In this document: positions 32,921 through 43,734 of the stretch, in pieces
Layout: the number at the start of each line of letters is the position of its first letter
Numbering within the stretch: the first letter of the stretch is position 1
NCBI RefSeq assembly: GCF_038502225.1
Contig: NC_091303.1
Location: forward strand, 27,504,830-27,568,829
From: Cherax quadricarinatus
Taxonomy: Eukaryota; Arthropoda; Malacostraca; Decapoda; Parastacidae
Direction: 5' to 3'
Length of the DNA stretch: 64,000 nt
Made by a program: the position numbers and the translations under genes
The notes under the pieces: model-generated
What the model was told of the DNA's origin: nothing
Databases searched by the model: none
The model's input: only the letters and a program-made list of their open reading frames with translations

Positions 32921-34206
32921 CTGTGACTGAACAGACATTTTTCTTAACAAACTACTTAGACTATACAACAAACATTGTCCTATAAAAACGAAACAGATCA
33001 CAAACAAACGGCTTGGTTGCCCATGGCTAACCAGCACCATTCTGAAATCCATTGATAAGAAACACCAATATGAAAAGCAATATAGACAGGGCTTAATACA
33101 CAAAGATATTCTTAAACACTATTCATCAGTCCTCACCAAAGTAATAAAGAAAGCCAAACAACTATACTACTCCAGTAGATTTACTGACACAAGAGGAGAT
33201 ATAAAAAAGACCTGGAAAACACTCTCTCAGATTCTAGGGACCCACAAACTGAAAAAAAACAAGAATATTGTCCTAACTAAACCTAATGAAACACCACTGC
33301 AACCCACCGACACAGCTAACAAGATAAACGACTTCTTCTCAACCATAGGTTCTAATCTCGCCAATAAAATCCCACGTACCAATGCCCATGCCGGGGACTA
33401 CCTAGATGGGAATTTCCCAAATTCCTTCTATCTTGCTCCAACTGAGCCCACGGAAGTCACCGAGATTATAAAGTCACTTAAAAATAACTCGGGGAATCTG
33501 TCTCATGTCCCACCATTATTGTACAAGAGAGTGGCCCATGTCCTCTCACATACTATCTCATTGCTTTTTGACAAGTCACTAGAAGTTAGCACCTTCCCGA
33601 AACTACTCAAGACGGCAAGAGTTACACCAATACATAAAGGTGGTGACCCTACAGATTTAAACAACTATAGGCCAATATCAAACTTACCATTGCTATCCAA
33701 AATCTTTGAGAAACTCGTGCACAGGAGACTATATTCATTTATAACGTCACAAAACATACTCAACCCCTGCCAATTTGGGTTCAGGAAAAACAAAAGCACT
33801 AACGATGCAATTATAATAATGCTAGATTTGCTTTACACAGCATTGGAAAATAAGGAATATCCACTAGGAATTTTTATTGACCTAAGAAAAGCTTTTGACA
33901 ATGGATGGGTATGGGGTGCATAATAAACATATTAAACTAAACTAACACAGTAGACCACGGCATCCTACTCCACAAACTTGACCATTATGGTATAAGAGGC
34001 CATGCGCTTGCATATTTCAAATCTTACCTTACTAATAGGTATCAGTATGTCACCATTAAAGACACAGCATCAACAACACAGCCACTTGATACTGGAGTTC
34101 CGCAGGGAAGTGTCCTTGGTCCCCTCCTCCTCCTCCTCATATACATCAATGATCTTCCAAACGTATCTCGACACCTGAACCCCATTCTCTTTGCTGACGA
34201 CACGAC
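32921..34206 (+). pseudogene. LINE-B linker and RT first half
   Basis: Continues the EN-RT ORF after the LINE-A insertion: KHCPIKTKQITNKRLGCPWL, linker, then ARVTPIHKGGDPTDLNNYRP, CQFGFRKNKSTNDA, IDLRKAFD. A 46-bp insert at 33901-33946 splits the catalytic box (KAFD / TVDHGIL); then [12 protein letters not shown] and LFADDTTY follow before the second LINE-A. One T-run indel near 32940 shifts the frame. Confidence 0.88.
33901..33946 (+). mobile_element. 46-bp insertion of a repeat G 3' end
   Basis: ATGGATGGGTATGGGGTGCA through TTAAACTAAACTAAC matches the last 40 or so bases of repeat G (reverse of 25652 and 46738) and contains AATAAA. It lies inside the LINE-B catalytic box with ACA on both sides, so it is an extremely 5'-truncated retroposition. 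Confidence 0.78.
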
Positions 34207-35481
34207 TTACCTGGAGTTTACCTGGAGAGAGTTCCGGGGGTCAACGCCCCCGCGGCCCGGTCTGTGACCAGGCCTCCTGGTGGATCGGAGCCTGATCAAC
34301 CAGGCTGTTGCTGCTGGCTGCACGCAGACCAACGTACGAGCCACAGCCCGGCTGATCCGGAACTGACTTTAGGTGCTTGTCCAGTGCCAGCTTGAAGACT
34401 GCCAGGGGTCTGTTGGTAATCCCCCTTATGTGTGCTGGGAGGCAGTTGAACAGTCTCGGGCCCCTGACACTTATTGTATGGTCTCTTAACGTGCTAGTGA
34501 CACCCCTGCTTTTCATTGGGGGGATGGTGCATCGTCTGCCAAGTCTTTTGCTTTCGTAGTGAGTGATTTTCGTGTGCAAGTTCGGTACTAGTCCCTCTAA
34601 GATTTTCCAGGTGTATATAATCATGTATCTCTCCCTCCTGCGTTCCAGGGAATACAGGTTTAGGAACCTCAAGCGCTCCCAATAATTGAGGTGTTTTATC
34701 TCCATTATGCGCGCCGTGAAAGTTCTCTGTACATTTTCTAGGTCGGCAATTTCACCTGCCTTGAAAGGTGCTGTTAGTGTGCAGCAATATTCCAGCCTAG
34801 ATAGAACAAGTGACCTGAAGAGTGTCATCATGGGCTTGGCCTCCCTAGTTTTGAAGGTTCTCATTATCCATCCTGTCATTTTTCTAGCAGATGCGATTGA
34901 TACAATGTTATGGTCCTTGAAGGTGAGATCCTCCGACATGATCACTCCCAGGTCTTTCACGTTGGTGTTATGCTCTATTTTGTGGCCAGAATTTGTTTTG
35001 TACTCTGATGAAGATTTAATTTCCTCATGTTTACCATATCTGAGTAATTGAAATTTCTCATCGTTGAACTTCATATTGTTTTCTGCAGCCCACTGAAAGA
35101 TTTGGTTGATGTCCGCCTGGAGCTTTGCAGTGTCTGCAATGGAAGACACTGTCATGCAGATTCGGGTGTCATCTGCAAAGGAAGACACGGTGCTGTGGCT
35201 GACATCCTTGTCTATGTCGGATATGAGGATGAGGAACAAGATGGGAGCGAGTACTGTGCCTTGTGGAACAGAGCTTTTCACCGTAGCTGCCTCGGACTTT
35301 ACTCTGTTGACGACTACTCTCTGTGTTCTGTTAGTGAGGAAATTATAGATCCATCGACCGACTTTTCCTGTTATTCCTTTAGCACGCATTTTGTGCGCGA
35401 CCTGTTCTAAACCCATGTTGCCCTGGGTTGTGTAACTGATGGGTTTCTAGATGGGTGGTGATCTTGCTTCTTAGGACCCTT
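34207..35481 (-). mobile_element. LINE-A 3' copy inside LINE-B with internal deletion
   Basis: Tail TTACCTGGAGTTTACC on the left; RT and C-terminal coding to about 35400 open in one frame (34241-35416). About 150 bp between GCGC and GACCTGTTCTAAACCC are missing relative to the copy at 61490. The 5' truncation is in the RT entry region. LINE-B resumes with about 5 bp of target lost, and TTAC is shared at the left join. Confidence 0.92.
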
Positions 35482-36289
35482 CTCTCACCCTAATCTTGCA
35501 ACCCTCAACACCATTGTTAATGAGAAGCTGATGAAAATATCGACTTGGATGACAGCCAATAAACTTACGCTTAACGTTGACAAAACCTACAACATTATGT
35601 TTGGTAGCAGAGCAGGAGAGGCGCAAATTAACATTAAGATCGACAACACTCTAATTGCCAGGCATAATGAGGGCAAATTCCTAGGCCTATACCTCGACAA
35701 CAACCTGAACTTCAGCACCCATATCCAATACATAACCAAAAAAGTATCCAAAACGGTTGGGATCCTCTCCAAGATACGATACTACGTGCCGCAAACTGCC
35801 CTTCTCACACTATACCATTCACTTATATATCCATACCTCACCTATGCTATCTGTGCTTGGGGTTCAACTGCAGCAACACACCTAAAGCCAGTAATAACCC
35901 AACAAAAAGCCGCAGTAAGAATAATCACTAAATCCCATCCCTGGCAACACACCCCCCCACTCTTCATAGATCTAAACTTACTCCCTGTTCAGTACATCCA
36001 CACTTACTACTGTGCCATCTACATCTACAGGACCTTAAATTCCAATATTAACCTTGACCTAAAACGCTTTCTTGATAGTTGTGACAGAACCCACAGGCAC
36101 AACACCAGACACAAACATCTCTATGACATTCCCCGTGTCCGACTAAACCTTTACAAAAATTCAATGTATGTCAAAGGCCCTAAAATCTGGAACACCCTAC
36201 CTGAAAATTCCAAAAGTGCAGACACATTCATCACCTTCAAAACTACCATCAGAAAACATCTTATCTCCCTGATACACCCTGTCAACTAA
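35482..36289 (+). pseudogene. LINE-B C-terminal region
   Basis: Frame 35531-36289 (252 codons) is intact and reads [22 protein letters not shown]...YPYLTYAICAWGSTAATHLKPV...RVRLNLYKNSMYVKGPKIWNTLPE and stop. It continues the RT after FADDTTY across the LINE-A insertion. The end of the element follows at 36436. Confidence 0.9.
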
Positions 36290-36436
36290 TAATACGAATA
36301 CCACCTGGTGGTTCACACTTACACTCACTCACCCATTTGACCATAAACAGAAATATTAATCTCAATCTCAAAATAATGAATCTTAACTAGTCAAAAGTTG
36401 GCCTGTGATACTCCAATACTGAAACTATGCATAGTG

Positions 36437-36763
36437 ATTGGAGTATGCGGCACCAGTTTGGAACCCACACCTAGCCAAGCATGTAAAGAAACTAGAGAAA
36501 GTGCAAAGGTTTGCAACAAGACTAGTCCCAGAGCTAAGAGGTATGTCCTACGAGGAGAGGTTAAGGGAAATCAATCTGACGACACTGGAGGACAGGAGAG
36601 ATAGGGGGGACATGATAACGACTTACAAAATACTGAGAGGAATTGACAAGGTAGGCAAAGACAGGAGGTTCCAGAGACTGGACACAGCAACACGGGGACA
36701 CAGTTGGAAGATGAAGACACAGATGAATCACAGGGATGTTAGGAAGTATTTCTTCAGCCACAG
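36437..36763 (+). mobile_element. LINE-D copy, second piece
   Basis: Resumes at ATTGGAGTATGCGGCACC exactly where 30676 stopped. It codes MEYAAPVWNPHLAKHVKKLEKVQRFATRLVPELRG through MNHRDVRKYFFSHS. It stops at CCACAG, where a full-length LINE-A is inserted; the rest is at 42349-42540. Confidence 0.92.
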
Positions 36764-38064
36764 TGTAGCACACTTCTGGCGTGTCAGCGTGCCTCGTTGT
36801 GCTCCGGGTTATCTCGTGTTTTCACGGTCGCTCTTACGTGCTAGAACTTTAATTTGTGTCATCAATCCTATACGATACATCCCTCTAGCGCCTGGAACCA
36901 ATCTTGGGCGGAAAACATTATATACTGAGTCAAAAAAGGAGAATTAGTGTGCACTACCTAGCAGAGTTTACTGCCAGAGGGGAATCATAGGCCTGTGTCC
37001 CGTGTGGAAAAAAATAATAATAATTGAACTTTTCGTGTCAGAGGAAAGAAAGTCTCCCTGATAACATTGAGTATACATAGTGTATAGTGTATACTACAGT
37101 GGCTCCCTAGTATATTGATGATAAAGGCTAAAGTGTCATTTGAAAACAGGTGAATTTGTAAATGAAGTGATAAGCCTATAGAGGCAGGTGCCAGAAGTCG
37201 CCAGAAACTTACCACAGGTCAGCTGTTTTTAATAATCTTCCTGGCTTGCTAGTGTACTCGCATATAATCTAGTGATACCAGTGAATAGCAGAATACAGTG
37301 TTGTAGTAGCAACTAACCAGTATTATAATGGTACTTAGTGGAGTGGAGTGACTTTCATTAGTTTCTTTTTCTTGAAATACGAGACGTTACTGTGAATTTC
37401 ATATAACCTGTAGTTACCAGCGGTCGCAATATACACAACGAGAAGCAATTATTACTACAGAAAAAGCGTCCTTCCTCCAAAATTTGCACCAGTCAACTAT
37501 AGTGATAATATAGCATTTATTGTGGTGGAGACGGAAAAAAAAAAAAAAAAAAAAAAAAATAGAAAAGCCAGATACAGCGATTGATAAACAAGGGTTGAGG
37601 TCGACCGTTCGTCATTGTAGGAGCTGCCAGATATCACCGGCTCTTCAACACGCAAGTTATACTTTTGTATCAGTCAAATCACATATTACTCGGGTAGATA
37701 ATTTCCAGTAGATCCTTCATGTGTTAGCTCAAATCACCGACCAGTATGTTTTAAATAAGTGACCCACTGATCAGAGCAGATCGACTGGTCCGAACCCTTG
37801 ACTGGTCCGAACCCTTGACTGGTCCGAACCCGGGACTGGTTTCAAACAGTTTCGTTGGACAATAAAGCAGACTGTAAACGGATGGGGTTGTAGGCGCCCT
37901 TATAAACACAAACATTAAAAATCAGGAACGTGACGGTAAGCTGTCCAATATACAAAAAGAGTTAGAAACAGAAATACAAATAGCTAGAGCTTCATTTAAG
38001 GTTATTAATATAATATTCAAGAGGTTGCTAGTAGAATTGCAGTAAATCAACCATTCAAATCATT
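36764..38064 (+). promoter_or_regulatory. LINE-A 5' UTR
   Basis: Non-coding leader with a run of about 26 A at 37533-37558 and a tandem 17-bp repeat GACTGGTCCGAACCCTT (about 3.5 units, 37783-37840). It should contain the internal promoter, but I see no motif that pins it down. Confidence 0.6.
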
Positions 38065-39252
38065 ATGAAGCTGTGTGTAGTCTGTGGTCAGTCAAACAAA
38101 CGGGCTTCCACATGGATAAATTGTCATTTTTGTGGAAATTGGTGTCACGCTCCTTGTGCAGATATCCCAGAACTAGCTACAAGCAGTATTAAAACAGAGA
38201 AGTGTTTTTGGGTATGCCCAAATGAGGAAAATCTGTGGACTAAAATCACAAGGGTATTAAAAGAGGACAACATCAAAGCTGCTTTCATAGAAAACCTGGA
38301 AGCTTTCTACAACAGATGGGAACATAAAAAGTCTGGGCTGAATGGTACTGCCCTTGATACTGGCCATGTAGTCACAAACTGTAAGGCTGGAGGTGATGTC
38401 CTGGTAGTCAGTAAATGTGGGGCTGATAGTGCTGTCCTGGGAGACAGTAATGGTGAAGCTGGAGGTGCTGTCCTGGGAGACAGAAATGGTGAAGCTGGAG
38501 ATACTGTCCTGGGAGACAGTAATGGTGAAGCTGGAGATTTTGTCCAGGTAGTCGGGAATTATACGCAGGAAGGAATACATATAAATGACCTCATAGGGGA
38601 CAGGAGCCATAGTAGGGAAACAAGTGTAGTCAAAGATAAGATAAAACCAATATTGCAAACTAGAAATACCGCAGGAAATAGCAAACAAGAGGACTCCAAT
38701 AGCAATAGTGAGGATAAATTACCAAAAACAACTGGTGGGAGCTCCATTGTTGGTGCTAGGGAGGATAGAAGTAAGACAGGGAAACATGCACCAACAGGGA
38801 ATACAGTCACAGAAACCCAAGGCAAGCGGAAACCAAGCCTGTGCACATACTATGCACTTGGTATCTGCTGGCATGGGAAATCTGGAAAAACAGATGGGAC
38901 ATGCAACTATGACCACCCTAGAAAATGCCATGCCCATATGACAACAGGAAAATGCAAACTCCCTTCCTGTAAGCTTTTTCACCCTGAAATGTGTACCTCT
39001 TCAGTACAGGAAAGACTGTGCTATAACTTAAATTGCCAGGCATACCATCTAAAGGGGACAAAAAGATACAAAACATCCAGGCCATGGGAAAACCTGGGTA
39101 GCCACAGCCACTCAAGAGGGAGAGGTTTTTTAGTGCCAGGAAGGAAAAAAAACTGGCAGGAAATGGCAGAAATCGTACACCAAATCCAGTCATTCCTGGA
39201 GTGGAACCACAGTCGATGGCCTCCACTCCAAACCAACAGATACAGATACTAA
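38065..39252 (+). CDS. LINE-A ORF1, zinc-finger nucleic-acid-binding protein
   Basis: Intact, 395 residues. The N-terminus (residues 4-50) is a PHD-like finger: CVVCG, CHFCGNWCHAPC and CFWVCP. Residues about 112-165 hold 12-residue imperfect repeats (VLGDSNGEAGDT). The C-terminal third has clustered CCCH-like fingers (CTYYALGICWHGKSGK, CNYDHPRKC, CKLPSCKLFHPEMC, CYNLNCQAYH). LINE ORF1 proteins bind the element RNA in the retrotransposition particle; the CCCH set makes RNA binding the likely role. ORF2 starts at its stop codon (TAATG). Confidence 0.88.
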   Translation: MKLCVVCGQSNKRASTWINCHFCGNWCHAPCADIPELATSSIKTEKCFWVCPNEENLWTKITRVLKEDNIKAAFIENLEAFYNRWEHKKSGLNGTALDTGHVVTNCKAGGDVLVVSKCGADSAVLGDSNGEAGGAVLGDRNGEAGDTVLGDSNGEAGDFVQVVGNYTQEGIHINDLIGDRSHSRETSVVKDKIKPILQTRNTAGNSKQEDSNSNSEDKLPKTTGGSSIVGAREDRSKTGKHAPTGNTVTETQGKRKPSLCTYYALGICWHGKSGKTDGTCNYDHPRKCHAHMTTGKCKLPSCKLFHPEMCTSSVQERLCYNLNCQAYHLKGTKRYKTSRPWENLGSHSHSRGRGFLVPGRKKNWQEMAEIVHQIQSFLEWNHSRWPPLQTNRYRY

Positions 39253-42200
39253 TGCCGGAAAAAAAATCCCCCCCCCCAGTACCAACAATACCACCAGTCC
39301 GATAACATTCTTCTTTGCAAATATACAGGGTCTAAAGCCAGCAACAAACAACAAAATACCTTTCATCCGTGGACTGCTTGCAGAGGCAAAGGCAATGTTC
39401 GCGGCTTTCACTGAGACCCACATAAAGGATCACTTGGACAACGAAATATGGATCCCAGGTTACAACCTATACAGATGTGACAGAGTGAACAGGCAAAAGG
39501 GGGGGGGGGGTTGGCCTGTACATTGCAGAGTCACTTGTTTGCACAGAACTGCTTAATGCCTCAAATGATGTAGTGGAAGTTTTAGCAGTAAAGGTCGAGA
39601 ACCAAAACCTAGTCATTGTGGTAGTCTACAAGCCTCCGGATGCAACATCCCAGCAATTCCAGGAACAGCTGTTAAAAATTGACCACTGTCTGGAAAATCT
39701 TCCAGCTCCTGCACCCAACATCTTGCTCCTGGGGGACTTCAACTTAAGGCACCTAAAATGGAGGAATATAGCAAATAATATTGTTGCAGTAATAACACCA
39801 GGAGGCAGCTCTGATGAAAACTCACACTCACACGAGCTTTTAAATCTCTGCACAAAATTCAATTTAAACCAGCAAATAATAGAGCCTACTAGACTGGAGA
39901 ATACACTAGACCTCATCTTCACTAACAATGATGATCTGATAAGAAATGTCACCATATCAAAAACAATATACTCAGATCACAACATAATTGAGGTTCAGAC
40001 ATGTATGCGTGGAGCCCCAGACCGACAAAATGAGACTAGTCACGAGGGAGCATTCACCAAATTCAACTTCAATAACAAAAACATAAAGTGGGACCAAGTA
40101 AACCAAGTCCTAACCGATATAAGCTGGGAAGATATACTAAGCAACACAGACCCAAACTTATGCCTAGAACAGATTAACTCGGTGGCACTCGATGTATGCA
40201 CAAGGCTTATTCCTCTAAGAAAAAGGAGGAGTAGATGTAAAATAGAAAGAGACAGGCGCTCCCTTTACAGGCGACGGAAAAGAATAACAGAGCGGCTAAA
40301 AGAGGTCAATATATCTGAAATGCGCAGGGAGACACTGGTCAGAGAAATAGCAAGCATCGAACTTAAGCTAAAAGAATCCTTTAGGAGTCAGGAATCGCGG
40401 GAAGAACTAAAAGCCATAAATGAAATCGAAAGAAACCCAAAGTATTTCTTCTCCTATGCCAAATCAAAATCGAGAACAACGTCCAGTATTGGGCCCCTAC
40501 TTAAACAAGATGGGTCCTACACAGATGACAGCAAGGAAATGAGTGAGCTACTCAAGTCCCAATATGACTCAGTTTTTAGCAAGCCGCTAACCAGACTGAG
40601 AGTCGAAGATCAAAATGAATTTTTTATGAGAGAGCCACAAAATTTGATTAACACAAGCCTATCCGATGTTATCCTGACGCCAAATGACTTCGAACAGGCG
40701 ATAAATGACATGCCCATGCACTCTGCCCCAGGGCCAGACTCATGGAACTCTGTGTTCATCAAGAACTGCAAGAAGCCCCTATCACGAGCCTTTTCCATCC
40801 TATGGAGAGGGAGCATGGACACGGGGGTCGTCCCTCAGTTACTAAAAACAACAGACATAGCCCCACTCCACAAAGGGGGCAGTAAAGCAACAGCAAAGAA
40901 CTACAGACCAATAGCACTAACATCCCATATCATAAAAATCTTTGAAAGGGTCCTAAGAAGCAAGATCACCACCCATCTAGAAACCCATCAGTTACACAAC
41001 CCAGGGCAACATGGGTTTAGAACAGGTCGCTCCTGTCTGTCTCAACTACTGGATCACTACGACAAGGTCCTAAATGCACTAGAAGACAAAAAGAATGCAG
41101 ATGTAATATATACAGACTTTGCAAAAGCCTTCGACAAGTGTGACCATGGCGTAATAGCGCACAAAATGCGCGCTAAAGGAATAACAGGAAAAGTCGGTCG
41201 ATGGATCTATAATTTCCTCACTAACAGAACACAGAGAGTAGTCGTCAACAGAGTAAAGTCCGAGGCAGCTACGGTGAAAAGCTCTGTTCCACAAGGCACA
41301 GTACTAGCTCCCATCTTGTTCCTCATCCTCATATCCGACATAGACAAGGATGTCAGCCACAGCACCGTGTCTTCCTTTGCAGATGACACCCGAATCTGCA
41401 TGACAGTGTCTTCCATTGCAGACACTGCAAGGCTCCAGGCGGACATCAACCAAATCTTTCAGTGGGCTGCAGAAAACAATATGAAGTTCAACGATGAGAA
41501 ATTTCAATTACTCAGATATGGTAAACATGAGGAAATTAAATCTTCATCAGAGTACAAAACAAATTCTGGCCACAAAATAGAGCGAAACACCAACGTCAAA
41601 GACCTGGGAGTGATTATGTCGGAGGATCTCACCTTCAAGGACCATAACATTGTATCAATCGCATCTGCTAGAAAAATGACAGGATGGATAATGAGAACCT
41701 TCAAAACTAGGGAGGCCAAGCCCATGATGACACTCTTCAGGTCACTTGTTCTATCTAGGCTGGAATATTGCTGCACTCTAACAGCACCTTTCAAGGCAGG
41801 TGAAATTGCCGACCTAGAAAATGTACAGAGAACTTTCACGGCGCGCATAACGGAGATAAAACACCTCAATTACTGGGAGCGCTTGAGGTTTCTAAACCTG
41901 TATTCCCTGGAACGCAGGAGGGAGAGATACATGATTATATACACCTGGAAAATCCTAGAGGGACTAGTACCGAACTTGCACACGAAAATCACTCACTACG
42001 AAAGCAAAAGACTTGGCAGACGATGCACCATCCCCCCAATGAAAAGCAGGGGTGTCACTAGCACGTTAAGAGACCATACAATAAGTGTCAGGGGCCCGAG
42101 ACTGTTCAACTGCCTCCCAGCACACATAAGGGGGATTACCAACAGACCCCTGGCAGTCTTCAAGCTGGCACTGGACAAGCACCTAAAGTCAGTTCCTGAT

Positions 42201-42314
42201 CAGCCGGGCTGTGGCTCGTACGTTGGTTTGCGTGCAGCCAGCAGCAACAGCCTGGTTGATCAGGCGCTGATCCACCAGGAGGCCTGGTCACAGACCGGGC
42301 CGCGGGGGCGTTGA
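39252..42314 (+). pseudogene. LINE-A ORF2, endonuclease-reverse transcriptase, two homopolymer frameshifts
   Basis: The ATG at 39252 overlaps the ORF1 stop (TAATG). Frame is lost at the A8/C10 run (39259-39277) and again at a G run of about 12 (39499-39510); the two indels compensate, and from about 39510 a single frame runs to 42314 (39573 onward, 913 residues). EN: ANIQGL, TETHIKD, GDFNLRHLKW, SDHNIIEV. RT: NYRPIALTSH, YTDFAKAFDKCDHG, SVPQGTVLAPILFLILISDI, SSFADDTRI. The C-terminus ends QTGPRGR. All RT catalytic residues are present. The homopolymer lengths could be assembly errors. Confidence 0.88.
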
Positions 42315-42352
42315 CCCCCGAAACTCTCTCCAGGTAAACTCCAGGTAAACAG

Positions 42353-42540
42353 AGTAGTCAGGAAGTGGAATAATTTAGGAAGCGATGTAGTGGAGGCAGG
42401 ATCCATACATAGCTTTAAGCAGAGGTACGATAAAGCTCATGGTTCAGGGAGAGTGACCTAGTAGCTACCAGTGAAGAGGCGGGGCCAGGAGGTTGGACTT
42501 GACCCCTGCAACCTCAACTAGGTGAGTACAACTAGGTGAG
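42353..42540 (+). mobile_element. LINE-D copy, third piece with tail
   Basis: Resumes at AGTCAGGAAGTGGAATAATTTAGG after the LINE-A and its duplication. It codes RKWNNLGSDVVEAGSIHSFKQRYDKAHGSGRVT, then the 3' UTR and two tail units AACTAGGTGAGTAC. It completes the element begun at 29119. Confidence 0.92.
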
Positions 42541-43690
42541 TACACGCATCGAGGACATCACATATGAAAGACCTCTTGGGGCCAGCGATCATGTGGTTTT
42601 AAGCTTCGAATACACAGTAGAGCTACAAGTGGGGAAGGGGGGGAAGCAGAAAGGCCAGGGCGAGTGAAGCCAAACTACAAGAAAGGAGACTACGTGGGAA
42701 TGAGGAACTTCCTTAATGGGGTTCACTGGGACAGAGAACTGGCAGGGAAGCCAGTTAATGAGATGATGGAATATGTAACAACAATGTGCAAGGCGGCTGA
42801 GGAGAAGCCACATCAGGAGGAAAGCAACCGTCAAGGACCAGGTAATCAGGCTAAGGAAGGAAGGAAGGAGGAGAGACAACAAGAAATGACCGTGAAGTAT
42901 GTGAGGAACTCAACAAGAGATTCAAAGAAGTGTTCACAGAGGAGACAGAAGTGGCTCCAGAAAGACGGAGTACAGTCTAGGGGGCCAGAAACTACAAAGC
43001 TCACTCAAGGAAAAAGATCTTGGGGTGAGTATAACATCAGGAACATCTTCTGAAATGCACATCAACCAAATAACTGCTTCAGCATATGGGCGCATAGCAA
43101 ACCTCAGAACAGCATTCCGACATCTTAATAAGGAATCGTTCAGGACCTTGTACACCGTGTACGTTAGGCCCTTATTGGAGTATGCGGCACCATTTTGGAA
43201 CCCACACCTAGCCAAGCACGTAAAGAAACTAGAGAAAGTGCAAAGGTTTGCAACAAGACTAGTCCCAGAGCTAAGGGGTATGTCCTACGAGGAAAGGTTA
43301 AGGGAAATCGACCTGACGACACTGGAGGACAGGAGAGATAGGGGGGACATGATAACGACATACAAAATACTGAGAGGAATTGACAAGGTGGACAAAGATA
43401 GGATGTTCCAGAGATGGGACACAGCAATAAGGGGACACAGTTGGAAGTTGAAGACACAGATGAATCACGGGGATGTTAGGAAGTATTTCTTCAGCCACAG
43501 AGTAGTCAGGAAGTGGAATAGTTTGGGATGCTATGTAGTGGAGGCAGGATCCATACATAGCTTTAAGCAGAGGTATGATAAAGCTCTTGGTTCAGGGAGA
43601 GTGACCTAGTAGCGACCAGTGAAGAGGCTGGGCCAGGAGCTAGGACTCGACCTCTGCAACCTCAACTAGGTGAGTACAATTAGGTGAGTA
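42541..43690 (+). mobile_element. LINE-D copy with two internal deletions
   Basis: Starts with EN-proximal sequence (RIEDITYERPLGASDHVV), passes the linker (MRNFLNGVHWDRELAGKP), then jumps by deletions over most of the RT. The C-terminal frame 43025-43609 is intact from VSITSGTSSEMHINQITASAYGR to QRYDKALGSGRVT. Tail units are at 43662-43690. It abuts the tail of the preceding LINE-D. Confidence 0.9.
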
Positions 43691-43723
43691 CACACACACA
43701 CACACGCACACACACACACACAT
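43691..43723. repeat. (CA)n run after LINE-D tail
   Basis: About 33 bp of CA repeat immediately after tail unit GGTGAGTACA. Confidence 0.9.
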
Positions 43724-43734
43724 ACCTTACCTTA

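Larger units (their letters stand above)
30677..36436 (+). mobile_element. LINE-B copy inserted in LINE-D, itself invaded three times
   Basis: Flanked by ATTGG at 30672-30676 and 36437-36441, a 5-bp target duplication of the host LINE-D. It contains the 5' UTR (30677-30964), EN (30965-31868), linker and RT entry (32921-33900), RT core (33947-34206) and C-terminus (35482-36289). It is interrupted by LINE-A pieces at 31869-32920 and 34207-35481 and a 46-bp insert at 33901-33946. Unusually it is truncated at the 3' end, with no tail, compared with the copy at 5780-7020. Confidence 0.9.
36764..42348 (+). mobile_element. Full-length LINE-A (5.6 kb)
   Basis: Flanked by a 4-bp duplication ACAG (36760-36763 and 42349-42352) within LINE-D. 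It has a 5' UTR of 1.3 kb, ORF1, ORF2 overlapping by TAATG, and a short 3' UTR ending in two CCAGGTAA-bearing units. It is the reference copy for this family. APE-type EN and the RT motif style place it in the CR1/L2/Jockey assemblage; I cannot resolve the clade. Confidence 0.93.

Noticed and set aside
37533..37558. Poly(A) tail of a processed pseudogene
   Set aside because: The A run is internal to the LINE-A 5' UTR, with element sequence on both sides and no retrocopy before it.
38065..39252. A host PHD/CCCH zinc-finger gene
   Set aside because: It lies within the duplicated ends of the LINE-A insertion and its stop overlaps the ORF2 start, so it is LINE-A ORF1.
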